Assembly: GCF_011799805.1 (NCBI RefSeq)
Contig: NZ_WXUB01000002.1
Location: forward strand, 124,001 to 188,000
Direction of reading: 5' to 3'
DNA: 64,000 bases
Origin: Maribellus sediminis
GTDB lineage: Bacteria > Bacteroidota > Bacteroidia > Bacteroidales > Prolixibacteraceae
Shown: positions 46,265 through 56,075 of the stretch, piece by piece
How the letters are laid out: each line of letters starts with the position of its first letter
How positions within the stretch are numbered: position 1 is the stretch's first letter
Notes under the pieces: generated by a model
Database searches by the model: none
Told to the model about the DNA's origin: nothing
The model's input: the letters and a program-made list of their open reading frames with translations, nothing else
Made by a program: the position numbers and the translations under genes

Positions 46265-47559
46265 TGAAACAAAAGCTTCAAAGACTTGCGCTTTGGATCG
46301 GACTGACGGCACTTGCACTGTTGCTGTTTTCGCTGGTGCTCAAATATCATCAGGCGTCACAGGTACTGGCAGTGATAGCTTCCGTAGGAATTGCGTTTGG
46401 TTTGGCATCGGTTCATTCATTCCGTTCCTACCAGTACACAGCCTGGATTATTGTAGCTATTGTTTGTGGCATGATCTATCCCTCAGCCTTTCTTCACTGG
46501 GGCAACTTCGATCTCCGCAATAAATGGATGATCATGTTCATCGTGCAGCTGGTAATGTTCGGTATGGGAACACAAATGAGTTTTCGCGATTTTACCCACA
46601 TCAAAACTATGGGCAAAGGCGTTTTTGTCGGAATTTTGAGTCAGTTTACCATTATGCCGATTGTGGGATTTACGCTCACAAAAATATTCAATTTTGAACC
46701 TGAAATTGCCGCCGGAATTATCCTGATCGGCTCCTGTTCAAGCGGACTGGCATCGAATGTGATGGTTTACCTGGCAAGAGCAAATCTTACTTTGTCGGTG
46801 ACCTTGACTTCTGTAGCCACTTTACTGGCGCCGGTTATGACGCCGTTCTGGATGAAGGTTCTGGCCGGAACCTATGTGGAGGTGAAATTCTGGGCTATGT
46901 TTGTGCAGATCATCGAGATTGTTATTGTTCCCATAGGTGCTGCCATGTTATACGACGTTTTCAAATCGGGTTCAAAAAAATGGATAAACAGGATCAATCT
47001 TGTCCTGGTCGTTTCAGTTTTGTGGTTGATGGCATTGATTTTTGGATTCTGGCCAGTACTTGAAACGCGTTTTGGAAACACCGGGATGAAGGTTTTTGAA
47101 TTGGTATCTTTTTTTGCAGGAGCCTTTATTGTCGGGAAATTGTATTACTTGGCAACCCGGTACTGGGGAAAGATCAAAGATTTTATGCCCAAACTTTCAA
47201 TGTTTGGCATCGTATATTTTACGGTGGTTACAACAGCAGCCAGCCGCGAGAATATCCTTTCCATTGGTTTGCTGATGTTGCTGGCATCGATCATGCACAA
47301 TTCACTGGGTTATACTTTTGGCTACGGAATCAGTCGTTTGCTGGGACTCGATAAAAATTCGTGCCGAACTGTGGCGCTTGAAGTCGGTCTGCAAAACGGA
47401 GGAATGGCATCGGGGCTGGCTGGGGTGATGGGCAAACTGGCAACCCTTGGACTGGCAGCTGCGGTTTTCAGCCCCTGGATGAATATTTCAGGATCTGTAC
47501 TAGGAAATTACTGGCGGAAGAAATCCGAACGATTTGAGAAAATTAATAGTCAAGAATGA
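46264..47559 (+). CDS. Bile acid:sodium symporter (BASS/SBF) family transporter
   Basis: A 431-residue inner-membrane protein with about nine or ten hydrophobic segments. Family motifs: MFIVQLVMFGMGTQMSFRDF, GILSQFTIMPIVGFTLTKIF, GIILIGSCSSGLASNVMVYL and ARANLTLSVTLTSVATLLAP, and VALEVGLQNGGMASGLAGVM. Family members carry organic acids, including pyruvate, pantoate and bile acids, with sodium. Here it closes the RuBisCO-like/kinase/racemase-fold set by overlapping coding (TAATG before, ATGA after), so an acid-sugar substrate is the simplest guess. The N-terminal extension with two extra hydrophobic segments is longer than in short BASS members. Confidence 0.87.
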   Translation: MKQKLQRLALWIGLTALALLLFSLVLKYHQASQVLAVIASVGIAFGLASVHSFRSYQYTAWIIVAIVCGMIYPSAFLHWGNFDLRNKWMIMFIVQLVMFGMGTQMSFRDFTHIKTMGKGVFVGILSQFTIMPIVGFTLTKIFNFEPEIAAGIILIGSCSSGLASNVMVYLARANLTLSVTLTSVATLLAPVMTPFWMKVLAGTYVEVKFWAMFVQIIEIVIVPIGAAMLYDVFKSGSKKWINRINLVLVVSVLWLMALIFGFWPVLETRFGNTGMKVFELVSFFAGAFIVGKLYYLATRYWGKIKDFMPKLSMFGIVYFTVVTTAASRENILSIGLLMLLASIMHNSLGYTFGYGISRLLGLDKNSCRTVALEVGLQNGGMASGLAGVMGKLATLGLAAAVFSPWMNISGSVLGNYWRKKSERFEKINSQE

Positions 47560-50351
47560 TGAAAAACGCTGTTTTAATCCATAGTGTTGTTTTGATATTT
47601 GTTCTGCTTTCCTGCCGGAGCAATGCTGATTTTCAAGTTACTGAAGCCAGTGTTAATAATGCTATCGTAGCTACAGGAGTTGATCCTTCGTCATTCTTTT
47701 TTAGCTGGAAGCTGGCTTCTTCAGAAAAAAAAGTAGTACAAACCGCTTATCAGATTCAGGTATCTGAACAAAACAACTTTGCCAATCAGGTTTGGGATTC
47801 AGGGAAGATCCGAAGCGAGAAAAGTATTTTGGTCGATTATGCAGGAATGGAACTTCACCCCGGACAAACGTATTTTTGGCGGGTAAAAACCTGGGATAAT
47901 TACGGAAATGAAACTTCGTGGAGCATGATAAAAACCTTTACTACCGGAATTTTTGCAAAAAGTGATTGGAGCGGAGCACAATGGATTGCTTACGATAAAC
48001 TGCCGGAAGAAAAGAGGATAGTTCCCGGTATTCACCTTCCCGGGAAATCATGGAGAGGGAAAGATCAGGGATCGCATAAACTGCCGCTTTTGCGCAAGGA
48101 ATTCGAAGTGAAGGAAGGACTGAAACAGGCGTTGGTTTTTGTTTCGGGAATGGGACATTACGAAATGCATTTGAATGGCGAAAAGGTGGGCGATCGCTTT
48201 CTTTCGCCCGGCTGGACCAATTACGATGAAACCATTTTGTACAATACCTTCGATTGTACCGACCTGCTAAAGACTGGTAAAAATGCGGTTGGAATACTGC
48301 TTGGGAACGGCTTTTTCATTATTCCCAACGAGCGCTACCGGAAAACCATGACAGCCTATGGAAATCCCATGATGATCATGAAACTGAAGTTGGTTTACGA
48401 GGATGGCAGTGAGGCAGAAATCGTTTCCGACGAAAGCTGGAGAACCGTTCCGGGCCCGATAACATTTTCGAGTATTTTTGGCGGCGAGAATTACGATGCC
48501 CGGCTTGAACAAGCAGGTTGGGACCAACCGGAATTTGATGAGGTGAACTGGCAGAAAGCGATTGTTGTGGAGCCGACAACTGATGAATTGCATCCCGAAA
48601 CCGATTACCCGGTGAAACTCACACAGGAACTGAAGCCACAAAAGATCACCAAAATTGAGAACTCCAATAACTCCTGGCTGTATGATTTCGGTCAAAATGC
48701 ATCGGGAATTTTTGAATTAACAGTCAAAGGAAATGCAGGAGACACAGTGGTTCTAACCCCGGCAGAACTGATTTTTGAAGACGGTAAAGTCAATCAGCGT
48801 GCTACCGGAAGGCCACACTATTACACCTATGTTTTGAAAGGAGATGGCGAAGAAGCCTGGCGTCCGCGATTCTCGTTTTACGGCTTGCGTTACATACAGG
48901 TTGATGGTGCTGTGCCTGCCTCTGAAAATGGGGAATCCAATGTGCCGGAGATTGTCAGCCTGAAAATGTTACATAATCGAAACGCTTCACCAGAAACGGG
49001 CAGTTTTCATACCTCGTTCGAGCTTTTTAATCAAATTTATACGCTTATAAAATGGGCTATAGAAAGTAACTTCCAAAGTGTGTTGACCGATTGTCCGCAC
49101 CGCGAAAAGCTGGGCTGGTTGGAACAGAGTTTCCTTATGGGCGGCAGCGTTCACTATAATTTTGATATCTACCATCTTTATTGCAAGATTGTAGACGATA
49201 TGATTGAGGCACAAACAGCGAACGGGCTGGTTCCGACCATTGCGCCTGAATATGTGCTTTTCGATTTTGCCAATGGCGATTTTCGCGATTCACCCGAATG
49301 GGGAAGTGCAGCGGTGATCCTTCCCTGGCTAATCTGCAAATGGTACGGCGATTTGGAGCCGATGAAAAAAGCCTGGCCAATGATGGAACGCTATGTGGCA
49401 TACCTGGAAAGTCGGTCTGAAAATCATATTCTTGATCATGGTTTGGGCGATTGGTACGATCTTGGGCCCGAACGTCCCGGTTTTCCGCAACTCACCCCGC
49501 GAGCACTTACCGCAACTGCCATTTATTTCTACGATGTAAAACTGATGTCGGAAATGGCTGCTTTAATTGGAAAGCAGGATGAAGTAAAGCATTTAACTGA
49601 CCTGGCTTCCGAAATAAAAAACGCATTCAACGCTACTTTTTTCAATCCGGAAACAAAGATCTATTCCACCGGAAGCCAAACGGCTATTGCCATGCCTTTG
49701 GTAGTGGGCCTGGTAAATGAAAATGATCACGATGCAGTGGTGAAGACGCTCGTTGAATCGATACAAAACTCGGGAAAAGCGCTAACTGCAGGAGATATCG
49801 GTTTAAATTACCTGGTAAAAGCTTTGCAAAATAACGGACTAGGTGAACTGCTTTTTGAAATGAATGCCCGCGACGATGTTCCGGGATATGGTTTTCAACT
49901 GAAAAAAGGAGCTACAGCGCTTACCGAATCGTGGCCCGCGCTGGAGGTGGTTTCGAACAACCACTTAATGTTGGGGCACTTAATGGAATGGTTTTACAAT
50001 GGCTTGGGAGGAATCGGTCAGACCGAAGAATCAGTGGCATATAAAGAAGTTAAGATCGAACCACAAGTAGTTGGCGGTATCGCCAAAACCAGTGCAAGTT
50101 TTGAGTCGCCTTACGGGACGATACGCTCCGTATGGCAGGATGCTGAAGCTACATTTGAACTCGATATTGAGATTCCGGTGAATACCACCGCAATTATCGT
50201 GTTACCGGCCAAGAATACGGATCAGGTTTTTGAAAGCGGAAAGTCATTATCTGACAAACCAGGTATTGAATTCATCAATCAGACTGATGGCGAAATTTTG
50301 CTTCGTACGGGTTCCGGACAATATTCTTTTGAGGTCGTAAAGAACAGATAA
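47556..50351 (+). CDS. GH78-family alpha-L-rhamnosidase lipoprotein
   Basis: A 931-residue lipoprotein (LIFVLLSC). Domain order is the family standard: fibronectin-like (PSSFFFSWKLASSEKKVVQT, QTYFWRVKTWDNYG), N-terminal sandwich (FVSGMGHYEMHLNGEKVGDR, LSPGWTNYDETILYNTFD), a second sandwich (GQNASGIFELTVKG), then the (alpha/alpha)6 catalytic barrel with LTDCPHREKLGWLEQS (candidate acid E517) and TALTESWPALEVVSNNHLML. Enzymes of this family release alpha-L-rhamnose. It overlaps the BASS gene by four bases and ends the 43-kb run. The following 251 bases hold only a hairpin for the opposite-strand operon. Confidence 0.93.
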   Translation: MMKNAVLIHSVVLIFVLLSCRSNADFQVTEASVNNAIVATGVDPSSFFFSWKLASSEKKVVQTAYQIQVSEQNNFANQVWDSGKIRSEKSILVDYAGMELHPGQTYFWRVKTWDNYGNETSWSMIKTFTTGIFAKSDWSGAQWIAYDKLPEEKRIVPGIHLPGKSWRGKDQGSHKLPLLRKEFEVKEGLKQALVFVSGMGHYEMHLNGEKVGDRFLSPGWTNYDETILYNTFDCTDLLKTGKNAVGILLGNGFFIIPNERYRKTMTAYGNPMMIMKLKLVYEDGSEAEIVSDESWRTVPGPITFSSIFGGENYDARLEQAGWDQPEFDEVNWQKAIVVEPTTDELHPETDYPVKLTQELKPQKITKIENSNNSWLYDFGQNASGIFELTVKGNAGDTVVLTPAELIFEDGKVNQRATGRPHYYTYVLKGDGEEAWRPRFSFYGLRYIQVDGAVPASENGESNVPEIVSLKMLHNRNASPETGSFHTSFELFNQIYTLIKWAIESNFQSVLTDCPHREKLGWLEQSFLMGGSVHYNFDIYHLYCKIVDDMIEAQTANGLVPTIAPEYVLFDFANGDFRDSPEWGSAAVILPWLICKWYGDLEPMKKAWPMMERYVAYLESRSENHILDHGLGDWYDLGPERPGFPQLTPRALTATAIYFYDVKLMSEMAALIGKQDEVKHLTDLASEIKNAFNATFFNPETKIYSTGSQTAIAMPLVVGLVNENDHDAVVKTLVESIQNSGKALTAGDIGLNYLVKALQNNGLGELLFEMNARDDVPGYGFQLKKGATALTESWPALEVVSNNHLMLGHLMEWFYNGLGGIGQTEESVAYKEVKIEPQVVGGIAKTSASFESPYGTIRSVWQDAEATFELDIEIPVNTTAIIVLPAKNTDQVFESGKSLSDKPGIEFINQTDGEILLRTGSGQYSFEVVKNR

Positions 50352-50541
50352 TTGCCTTATCTCAAGTACATGGTACTCGTTTCGTCGCTTGTATTACCTT
50401 GCCGTCGATGTAGTCAATTGGATCGAATGCCATTTCTACTATAATTACTTTGCAACTTATAAAAACTATTGGCACGCCATCAGGTCTGATTTTTACCTTA
50501 TTAAGAAATTGGAAGAGGGAAAAAGAAAAACAAATAAAAAA

Positions 50542-50582
50542 GGATGGCATCCGTTTCCGAATTGTCTCGACGGATGCCATCC
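50542..50582 (-). terminator. Hairpin terminator of the minus-strand operon
   Basis: Twelve-base perfect arms GGATGGCATCCG (50542-50553) and CGGATGCCATCC (50571-50582) surround a 17-base loop. Read on the minus strand it is followed by a T-rich tract, as in a rho-independent terminator for the gene ending at 50603. On the plus strand, where GH78 ends at 50351, the tract is poor in T, so it serves that side weakly. Confidence 0.8.
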
Positions 50583-50602
50583 CTTTGCCCAAATAATACA
50601 AC

Positions 50603-53323
50603 TTATTTCTTCCGGATCATTTTTCCGGTCAGCACTTCTTCGTTGGCTTTAATCCTGTAAATAAACATTCCAGTCACGTCGGATTGCGGGCTCCAGTTAA
50701 CGCTGTATTCACCTTCAAACTGATATCCTGAATACAATTTGTCTATCCAGTGCCCGTCGATTGTATACACGTCGATCTCCACTTCGCTGCTTTTGGGAAG
50801 CGAATAGGCGATGGTAGTGGAGCGGTTGAAAGGATTTGGATAGTTGGTAGCAGCAAGTCCTGTTTCCTGCTCGATCAATTCCGGTAATCCGGTTACAAAA
50901 TCGTAGGTGGCTGTGGTTACAGCCGACCACTCGTTGCCTGACTTGGTGCGTGCTGTAATGGTTACACTTGACGATAGCGGCAGTGATCCGGTGTACAATG
51001 CTGCAGAAGCTGATGTTGCAGAAGTAATCTGCTCACGTGGATCGCTGCCATCGGTTGTGTAATAGATTTCGCCCATATCCGCGCCCATGTTCAGGTTGAT
51101 TGCCGAGGGCCATTCTCCCCCTGCATGACTGAAAACCGGTGCATCCAGACTGTTCAGATAACCTTTATCTTTTAGCTGCTGTATTACGATATCCGTTCTC
51201 ACCGGGAAATAATTACTAAGCAGTTCCTCTTTTCGAGGCAGCCAGTTGTCGTTTTTTGTGTACAGTTGATTGGCAATGTTGCAATCGCCCCAACGTGCCG
51301 ATTCGCCAATAATTGGCATATCAATTTCATCAGCCAGCCTGTTGTAACGTTCAGCAACTGCTGATGGAGTCAATGCTCCGCCTTCATCCTGCATATGCCG
51401 TTTTACCCGGTCGGCAAAAAGCACTTTGAAATCTTTGTTGCCCATAAGGAACTGAATAAACCACGCCGGATTTTTGGCATCCATTTCTTCACGTACAATG
51501 TTTACTTCCGGATCGGTCATGCTGGTTTCGGCATCCCAGCATAAAAACCGGAACCCTTCTTCGTTTGAATTGCGGTTACGCATCATCACCCAGTTATTTT
51601 TGTTCCAGTCCTTATTGCCGATGTAGTAATTTAGCAACATGTAATCGATGTAGTTTTCTACTTCCAGCAGATTCTGATAGGAAGCATTCACGCTACCATC
51701 CGCATTTTTACCTTGAATTTTCTGATAATTCGAATTATCAGACAAAGCAGAGGTCATCTGACTGACCAGCGCATTAAATGCCGTAATCGTTCCTGAAGAA
51801 ACTTCCTGTTTTTCTTTGATAATATCAAAGTCTTCTTCCTTTCCTTTCAGGTACTCTTCGGCAAAGTCGTTGGTATATTCTTCGGCAACGTTGTACAATC
51901 CCCAGTATAGTCCATTAATGTAGAGGTGAGCAAAGCGCTCGTGTCCCGAAAGGTTTCCCATTTCAAGCTGGGTGGTTTTTGTCCAGGGATCCTGTAAATA
52001 CTGGGCTTTCTCGCGGCCTTCTATATGACTGCTGTAGAACGTGCTCATTAGTGCCCAGGAATAATTGTAACCGGCACGCAGTACCAGCGAGTTAAATTCG
52101 TTGGTGGCATCTTCTTCATCGAATAAATTAAAATTGAGTTTGGAAGGGCCGTACGAAGAACTGAATTTAAATTCGAAACCGTGCTTCAGACTGTTTGAAG
52201 GATTTCGGCTGTTGCCACCGTGCAGTTTTAAGCGACAATTTAGCTGGAATTCTTTGCCTGTTTTGGGGTCGTAATATTCAACCGATGTTGGACGAACCCA
52301 GTCTTTTCCGGTTGCGTTTGGTTTTCCGGTGTAAATATAAATACCGCCGGTGGTGGCATTATTAGCACTCGAAAATAAATAGTCCTTGGTGGTAACAATG
52401 CTTATTGATGGAATTGATGTGAGCGCTTCTTCCATTTGATTTTTGTAGTCCGTTCCTTCGCACACTTCCGGATCCATTTCATAATCAGGTTTGATGCTTG
52501 TTGAAGAAATGTCCATTTTCCAGTCGGCAGGATAGCCTTCAGGAAGCACCGGCTGCTTGAGTATATCTTCGATAAACCAGTAGGTGTTTGTTACAATCTC
52601 GCTGCTTTCGTCAGAATCGTTGATGACTACCGCACTTAGCGGTGTTGTTTTTTCGACATGAATTGGTGTGGAATACAACGTTCCCGTGGTTTTGTTAGGC
52701 CTTGTACCATCAAGGGTGTAATAGATCGATCCACTTACCGGGGAGGATAATGCTACATCGACTGGTGTGGTATAAAAACCTCTTTTTACGCTGAAGCTCG
52801 GTGAAAAAGGTAAACTACTCGGTACATTTTCGGCCCCGGGTGTCGGCGTCGAAAAAAAGACATATTGATTTTGGTAAAGCCCGTATGAAACATCGTTGCG
52901 TTGAGCCGGGAACATCGGACTATAGGAAAAAGAAATTGAGCTGTCCGGTTCGCAGATGGCGAGGAATTCGCCCGAACCCGAAAGCTTGAAATTGGTATGC
53001 AGGTTATTGGCCGGATCATTCCGTTTTTTTTCCGAAGCAAAAATCACCAGGTATTCATTCCTTTTTAAAACAACAGATGGAATTTTCCACTTCATGAGGT
53101 TATCAGCTTTGTCGGTCAGGAACCAGCCTTCGAGATTAATATCAGTTTCGCCGGGGTTATACAATTCAATCCAGTCGGAATAGTCGCCATCTTCATCCGC
53201 AAGCGTCATTGAATTGATGGCCATGAATTCAGAAATAATTACTTTCCCGCTTTGGGCAAAAAGGTGAGTGGTGTTCAGAATAAGGACAAGAAGAATTGCA
53301 TATTTCAATACGTTTATTTTCAT
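50603..53323 (-). CDS. CotH-type kinase-domain protein with lamin-tail domain and type IX secretion tail, copy A
   Basis: A 906-residue protein with a signal peptide (YAILLVLILNTTHLFAQ). Domains: lamin-tail (about 25-150, ISEFMAINSMTLADEDGDYS, DWIELYNPGE), chitobiase-like beta sandwich (about 165-245, SGSIYYTLDGTRPNKTTG), CotH-like region (about 310-700, CRLKLHGGNSRNPSNSLKHG, LVLRAGYNYSW, HLYINGLYWGLYNVAEEY), a second chitobiase-like domain (about 745-815, GEIYYTTDGSDPREQIT) and a type IX sorting domain (about 825-906, NYPNPFNRSTTIAY). Last gene of a minus-strand operon; terminator follows. Substrate or partner is unknown; the domain set suggests an outer-surface protein. Confidence 0.88.
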   Translation of the reverse strand: MKINVLKYAILLVLILNTTHLFAQSGKVIISEFMAINSMTLADEDGDYSDWIELYNPGETDINLEGWFLTDKADNLMKWKIPSVVLKRNEYLVIFASEKKRNDPANNLHTNFKLSGSGEFLAICEPDSSISFSYSPMFPAQRNDVSYGLYQNQYVFFSTPTPGAENVPSSLPFSPSFSVKRGFYTTPVDVALSSPVSGSIYYTLDGTRPNKTTGTLYSTPIHVEKTTPLSAVVINDSDESSEIVTNTYWFIEDILKQPVLPEGYPADWKMDISSTSIKPDYEMDPEVCEGTDYKNQMEEALTSIPSISIVTTKDYLFSSANNATTGGIYIYTGKPNATGKDWVRPTSVEYYDPKTGKEFQLNCRLKLHGGNSRNPSNSLKHGFEFKFSSSYGPSKLNFNLFDEEDATNEFNSLVLRAGYNYSWALMSTFYSSHIEGREKAQYLQDPWTKTTQLEMGNLSGHERFAHLYINGLYWGLYNVAEEYTNDFAEEYLKGKEEDFDIIKEKQEVSSGTITAFNALVSQMTSALSDNSNYQKIQGKNADGSVNASYQNLLEVENYIDYMLLNYYIGNKDWNKNNWVMMRNRNSNEEGFRFLCWDAETSMTDPEVNIVREEMDAKNPAWFIQFLMGNKDFKVLFADRVKRHMQDEGGALTPSAVAERYNRLADEIDMPIIGESARWGDCNIANQLYTKNDNWLPRKEELLSNYFPVRTDIVIQQLKDKGYLNSLDAPVFSHAGGEWPSAINLNMGADMGEIYYTTDGSDPREQITSATSASAALYTGSLPLSSSVTITARTKSGNEWSAVTTATYDFVTGLPELIEQETGLAATNYPNPFNRSTTIAYSLPKSSEVEIDVYTIDGHWIDKLYSGYQFEGEYSVNWSPQSDVTGMFIYRIKANEEVLTGKMIRKK

Positions 53324-53331
53324 TATAGCTT

Positions 53332-56067
53332 TTAGTTTCTGATTATTTTTCCGAAGTAATAGCGGTTTTCATATCTGATTTTACAAATAAAAACTCCTCT
53401 TTCGTGCGGTGGAGGTGTCCAGTTTAAGGTAGTTGCACCCTGAGGTACAGATCCTTGAAAGATAGTTTCAACCAATCGGCCATCAATAGTGTATGCATCC
53501 AGCTGAATTTCTCCCTCATGGGGCAGATTCAACTTTATAGTTGCTGAAACCGAAAAAGGATTCGGATAAATGTTAAAATCTATTCCAACAATATTTTCTA
53601 AATCGTTTGTGGCGGTAACCTTATCGAAATTGTATGTAGCTTCTGTAATTGGCGACCACTCGTTGCCCGATTTCGCTCTCGCTTTTACCGTTACGTTTGA
53701 AGCAAGGTAAACATTGGCGGAGAACAGGTTTGCTGAAGATCCAACGTTTGAGGAAATTTGTTCCCGTGGATCAGAACCATCCGTGGTAAAATAAATGTCA
53801 CCATAGTTACTTGACATTGCCAGATTTATAGCCGCCGTTTTTTCTCCGCCTTCCTCGCTAAAAATCGGCGCTTCAATGTTCGGGAACAAACCAATATCTC
53901 GAAATTGCTGAACAACGATATCGGTTCGGTAAGGGAAATAATTGTTTAGCAAAAATTCTTTTTGTATCAGCCAATGCTTGTTTCTGGTGTACAAAATTCG
54001 CTCGTTGTCAGAAGGAAATACATCTTTTCTGTAATCTCCCCAACGCGCAGTTTCAGCAATAATAGCCAAATCAATTTCATCGGCAAGTTTTGTGTATCTT
54101 TCAATACACGCTTCGGGAGTTAAAGGACCACCGTTAAAAAAGTTCTTTTGCAGATGATCGGCAAACAACACCCGAAAATCTTCATTTCCTTGCATGAGAT
54201 GATAAAACCAGCTCGGATTTTCCTCGTTGTTTTCGTCTACAATATTTGTATTCAAATTAGTTAATGAGGTTTCAGAATCCCAGGCAAAAAAACGAAATCC
54301 GACATTGTTGGTCACTCTGTTTCGGGCAGCAATCCAATTATTGTGGTCCCAGTCGACGTTTCCAATATACATATTGAATTGCATGTAACCAATCAGGTTT
54401 TCAACGTCGAGCAAGTTGTCGTAGCTTGAATTTATGCTTCCATCAGGATTTCTACCTTGTACTTTTTGGTAGTTGGTATTACTCGCCAAACCGGCTTTTG
54501 CCTGGTTGTAAAGCTTCGTCCACGAAGTCCAAAAACCATCTACCACATTTCCATGGTCACTTATCACATCGTAATCATCTTCATTCCCGCCTAAGTACGA
54601 CTCCATAAAATCGTTGGTTATTTTATCCGAAATATTATACAAGCCCCAATACAAACCATTGATGTACAGGTGAACAAACTTCTGGTGGGCAGAAACCTGG
54701 CCAATGGCCCGTTGTGTGTCTTTTGCAAAAGGATCGCGAAGAAATTGTGCATTTTTGCGCGAATTTGGCACATTGGTCATGTACGAATAATTGTATCCGG
54801 CACGAAGAACCAGCGCATTGAACTCGTCGCTTGCCGTTTCGTCATCAAAAAGTTGATAGTTTAGTTTCGAAGGACCATAAATGCTTCTGAAGGACAAGCG
54901 AAAGGAATGTTTAGCGCTGTTGTCGGGTATTCTACTGTTTCCGCCATGTAGCCGCAAACCGCAATTTACCTGAAACTGCTTTTGTGTGGCGGGGTCGTAA
55001 TATTCAACCGAAGCCGGTCGCTCCCAGTCTTTACCGGCAAATCCCTGCCCGGTATTGCCAGTGTAAATATAAATTCCACCTGTTTCCTGGTCCAGCTCGT
55101 GCGAAAATAAGTACCCGGGATTTGTAACAACAGAAAGACTAGGAATGGCTGTTAGCGCATCATCCATCAAATCTTTGTAGTTGGTACTCTTGCAAATTTC
55201 AGGATCCATTTCGTAATCGGCTGGGGCATTTTCGGACTTGAATTTTAAGGGCCCCCAGGTTGCGGGATATCCATCGGGGTTATTGGGTTGCTTCACAATA
55301 TCGTCAATAAAAAGATAGGTGTGGGAAACGATTTGACTGGCTACTCCAGTTTCGCTAATAGCCACGGCACTTAATGGGGTAGTAGTAGAAATGGGCACTG
55401 GTCCTGTGTACAATGTTCCGCTGCCGGCATCTGGCCGTATGCCGTTGGTCGTATAGTAAATTTTTGCATTCCCCACTATTGAAAGTGAGACCGAAAAAGG
55501 TGAATTGTAAAATCCTCGAGTGTGGCTAAATTGTGGTTCCCGGACCAAATCGCCTAATTCATTTTGGATACCTGGAGTGGGATGATCAAAAAATACGCTT
55601 TGCCCCTGGAAAAGCCCATAAGAAATATCCTGTTGTTGAGGTGGAAATTGCTGGCCATAAGAATGCGAAATTGTGGTTCCGTCAGCTTCAACCAAAGCCA
55701 GAAATTCGCCTGAAGCGGAAAGTTTGAAGTTAGTATGTAACGCGCTGTTTGGATCGTTACGTTTTTTTTCAGAGGCAAAAACCACTAAGTATTCGCCGGC
55801 ACCAAGAGTAATGGATGGAAAATCCCATTTCGGAAGGTTATCTGCTTTATCGGTCAGGTACCAGTTTTTCAGATTTATTGCTTCATCACCCGGATTGTAA
55901 AGTTCGATCCAGTCCGAAAAGTCCCCGTCTTCATCGGCGAGGGTAGCCGAGTTGCTTGCCATGAATTCATTGATCAAAACTTTCCTGCTTTCAGCAAAAA
56001 GATTTATAGCAACAAGAAGCATAAGACTAGTCAGCAATCCTTTACTGAACAAGAAGTTGTAATTCAT
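53332..56067 (-). CDS. CotH-type kinase-domain protein with lamin-tail domain and type IX secretion tail, copy B
   Basis: About 911 residues; the ATG at 56067 begins the signal peptide (GLLTSLMLLVAINLFAES); an upstream in-frame start would overlap the GH105 gene. It has the same domain order as copy A encoded eight bases downstream and many identical stretches (LADEDGDFSDWIELYNPGDE, LRLHGGNSRIPDNSAKHSF, LVLRAGYNYSY, HLYINGLYWGLYNISDKI, GDIYFTTDGSDPREQIS, IYPNPFSVSATIKL). The two are tandem paralogues. The CotH fold in spores is an atypical kinase; whether these phosphorylate anything is unknown. Both are under the operator found before the 60393 gene. Confidence 0.88.
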   Translation of the reverse strand: MNYNFLFSKGLLTSLMLLVAINLFAESRKVLINEFMASNSATLADEDGDFSDWIELYNPGDEAINLKNWYLTDKADNLPKWDFPSITLGAGEYLVVFASEKKRNDPNSALHTNFKLSASGEFLALVEADGTTISHSYGQQFPPQQQDISYGLFQGQSVFFDHPTPGIQNELGDLVREPQFSHTRGFYNSPFSVSLSIVGNAKIYYTTNGIRPDAGSGTLYTGPVPISTTTPLSAVAISETGVASQIVSHTYLFIDDIVKQPNNPDGYPATWGPLKFKSENAPADYEMDPEICKSTNYKDLMDDALTAIPSLSVVTNPGYLFSHELDQETGGIYIYTGNTGQGFAGKDWERPASVEYYDPATQKQFQVNCGLRLHGGNSRIPDNSAKHSFRLSFRSIYGPSKLNYQLFDDETASDEFNALVLRAGYNYSYMTNVPNSRKNAQFLRDPFAKDTQRAIGQVSAHQKFVHLYINGLYWGLYNISDKITNDFMESYLGGNEDDYDVISDHGNVVDGFWTSWTKLYNQAKAGLASNTNYQKVQGRNPDGSINSSYDNLLDVENLIGYMQFNMYIGNVDWDHNNWIAARNRVTNNVGFRFFAWDSETSLTNLNTNIVDENNEENPSWFYHLMQGNEDFRVLFADHLQKNFFNGGPLTPEACIERYTKLADEIDLAIIAETARWGDYRKDVFPSDNERILYTRNKHWLIQKEFLLNNYFPYRTDIVVQQFRDIGLFPNIEAPIFSEEGGEKTAAINLAMSSNYGDIYFTTDGSDPREQISSNVGSSANLFSANVYLASNVTVKARAKSGNEWSPITEATYNFDKVTATNDLENIVGIDFNIYPNPFSVSATIKLNLPHEGEIQLDAYTIDGRLVETIFQGSVPQGATTLNWTPPPHERGVFICKIRYENRYYFGKIIRN

Positions 56068-56075
56068 TTCCTGAT

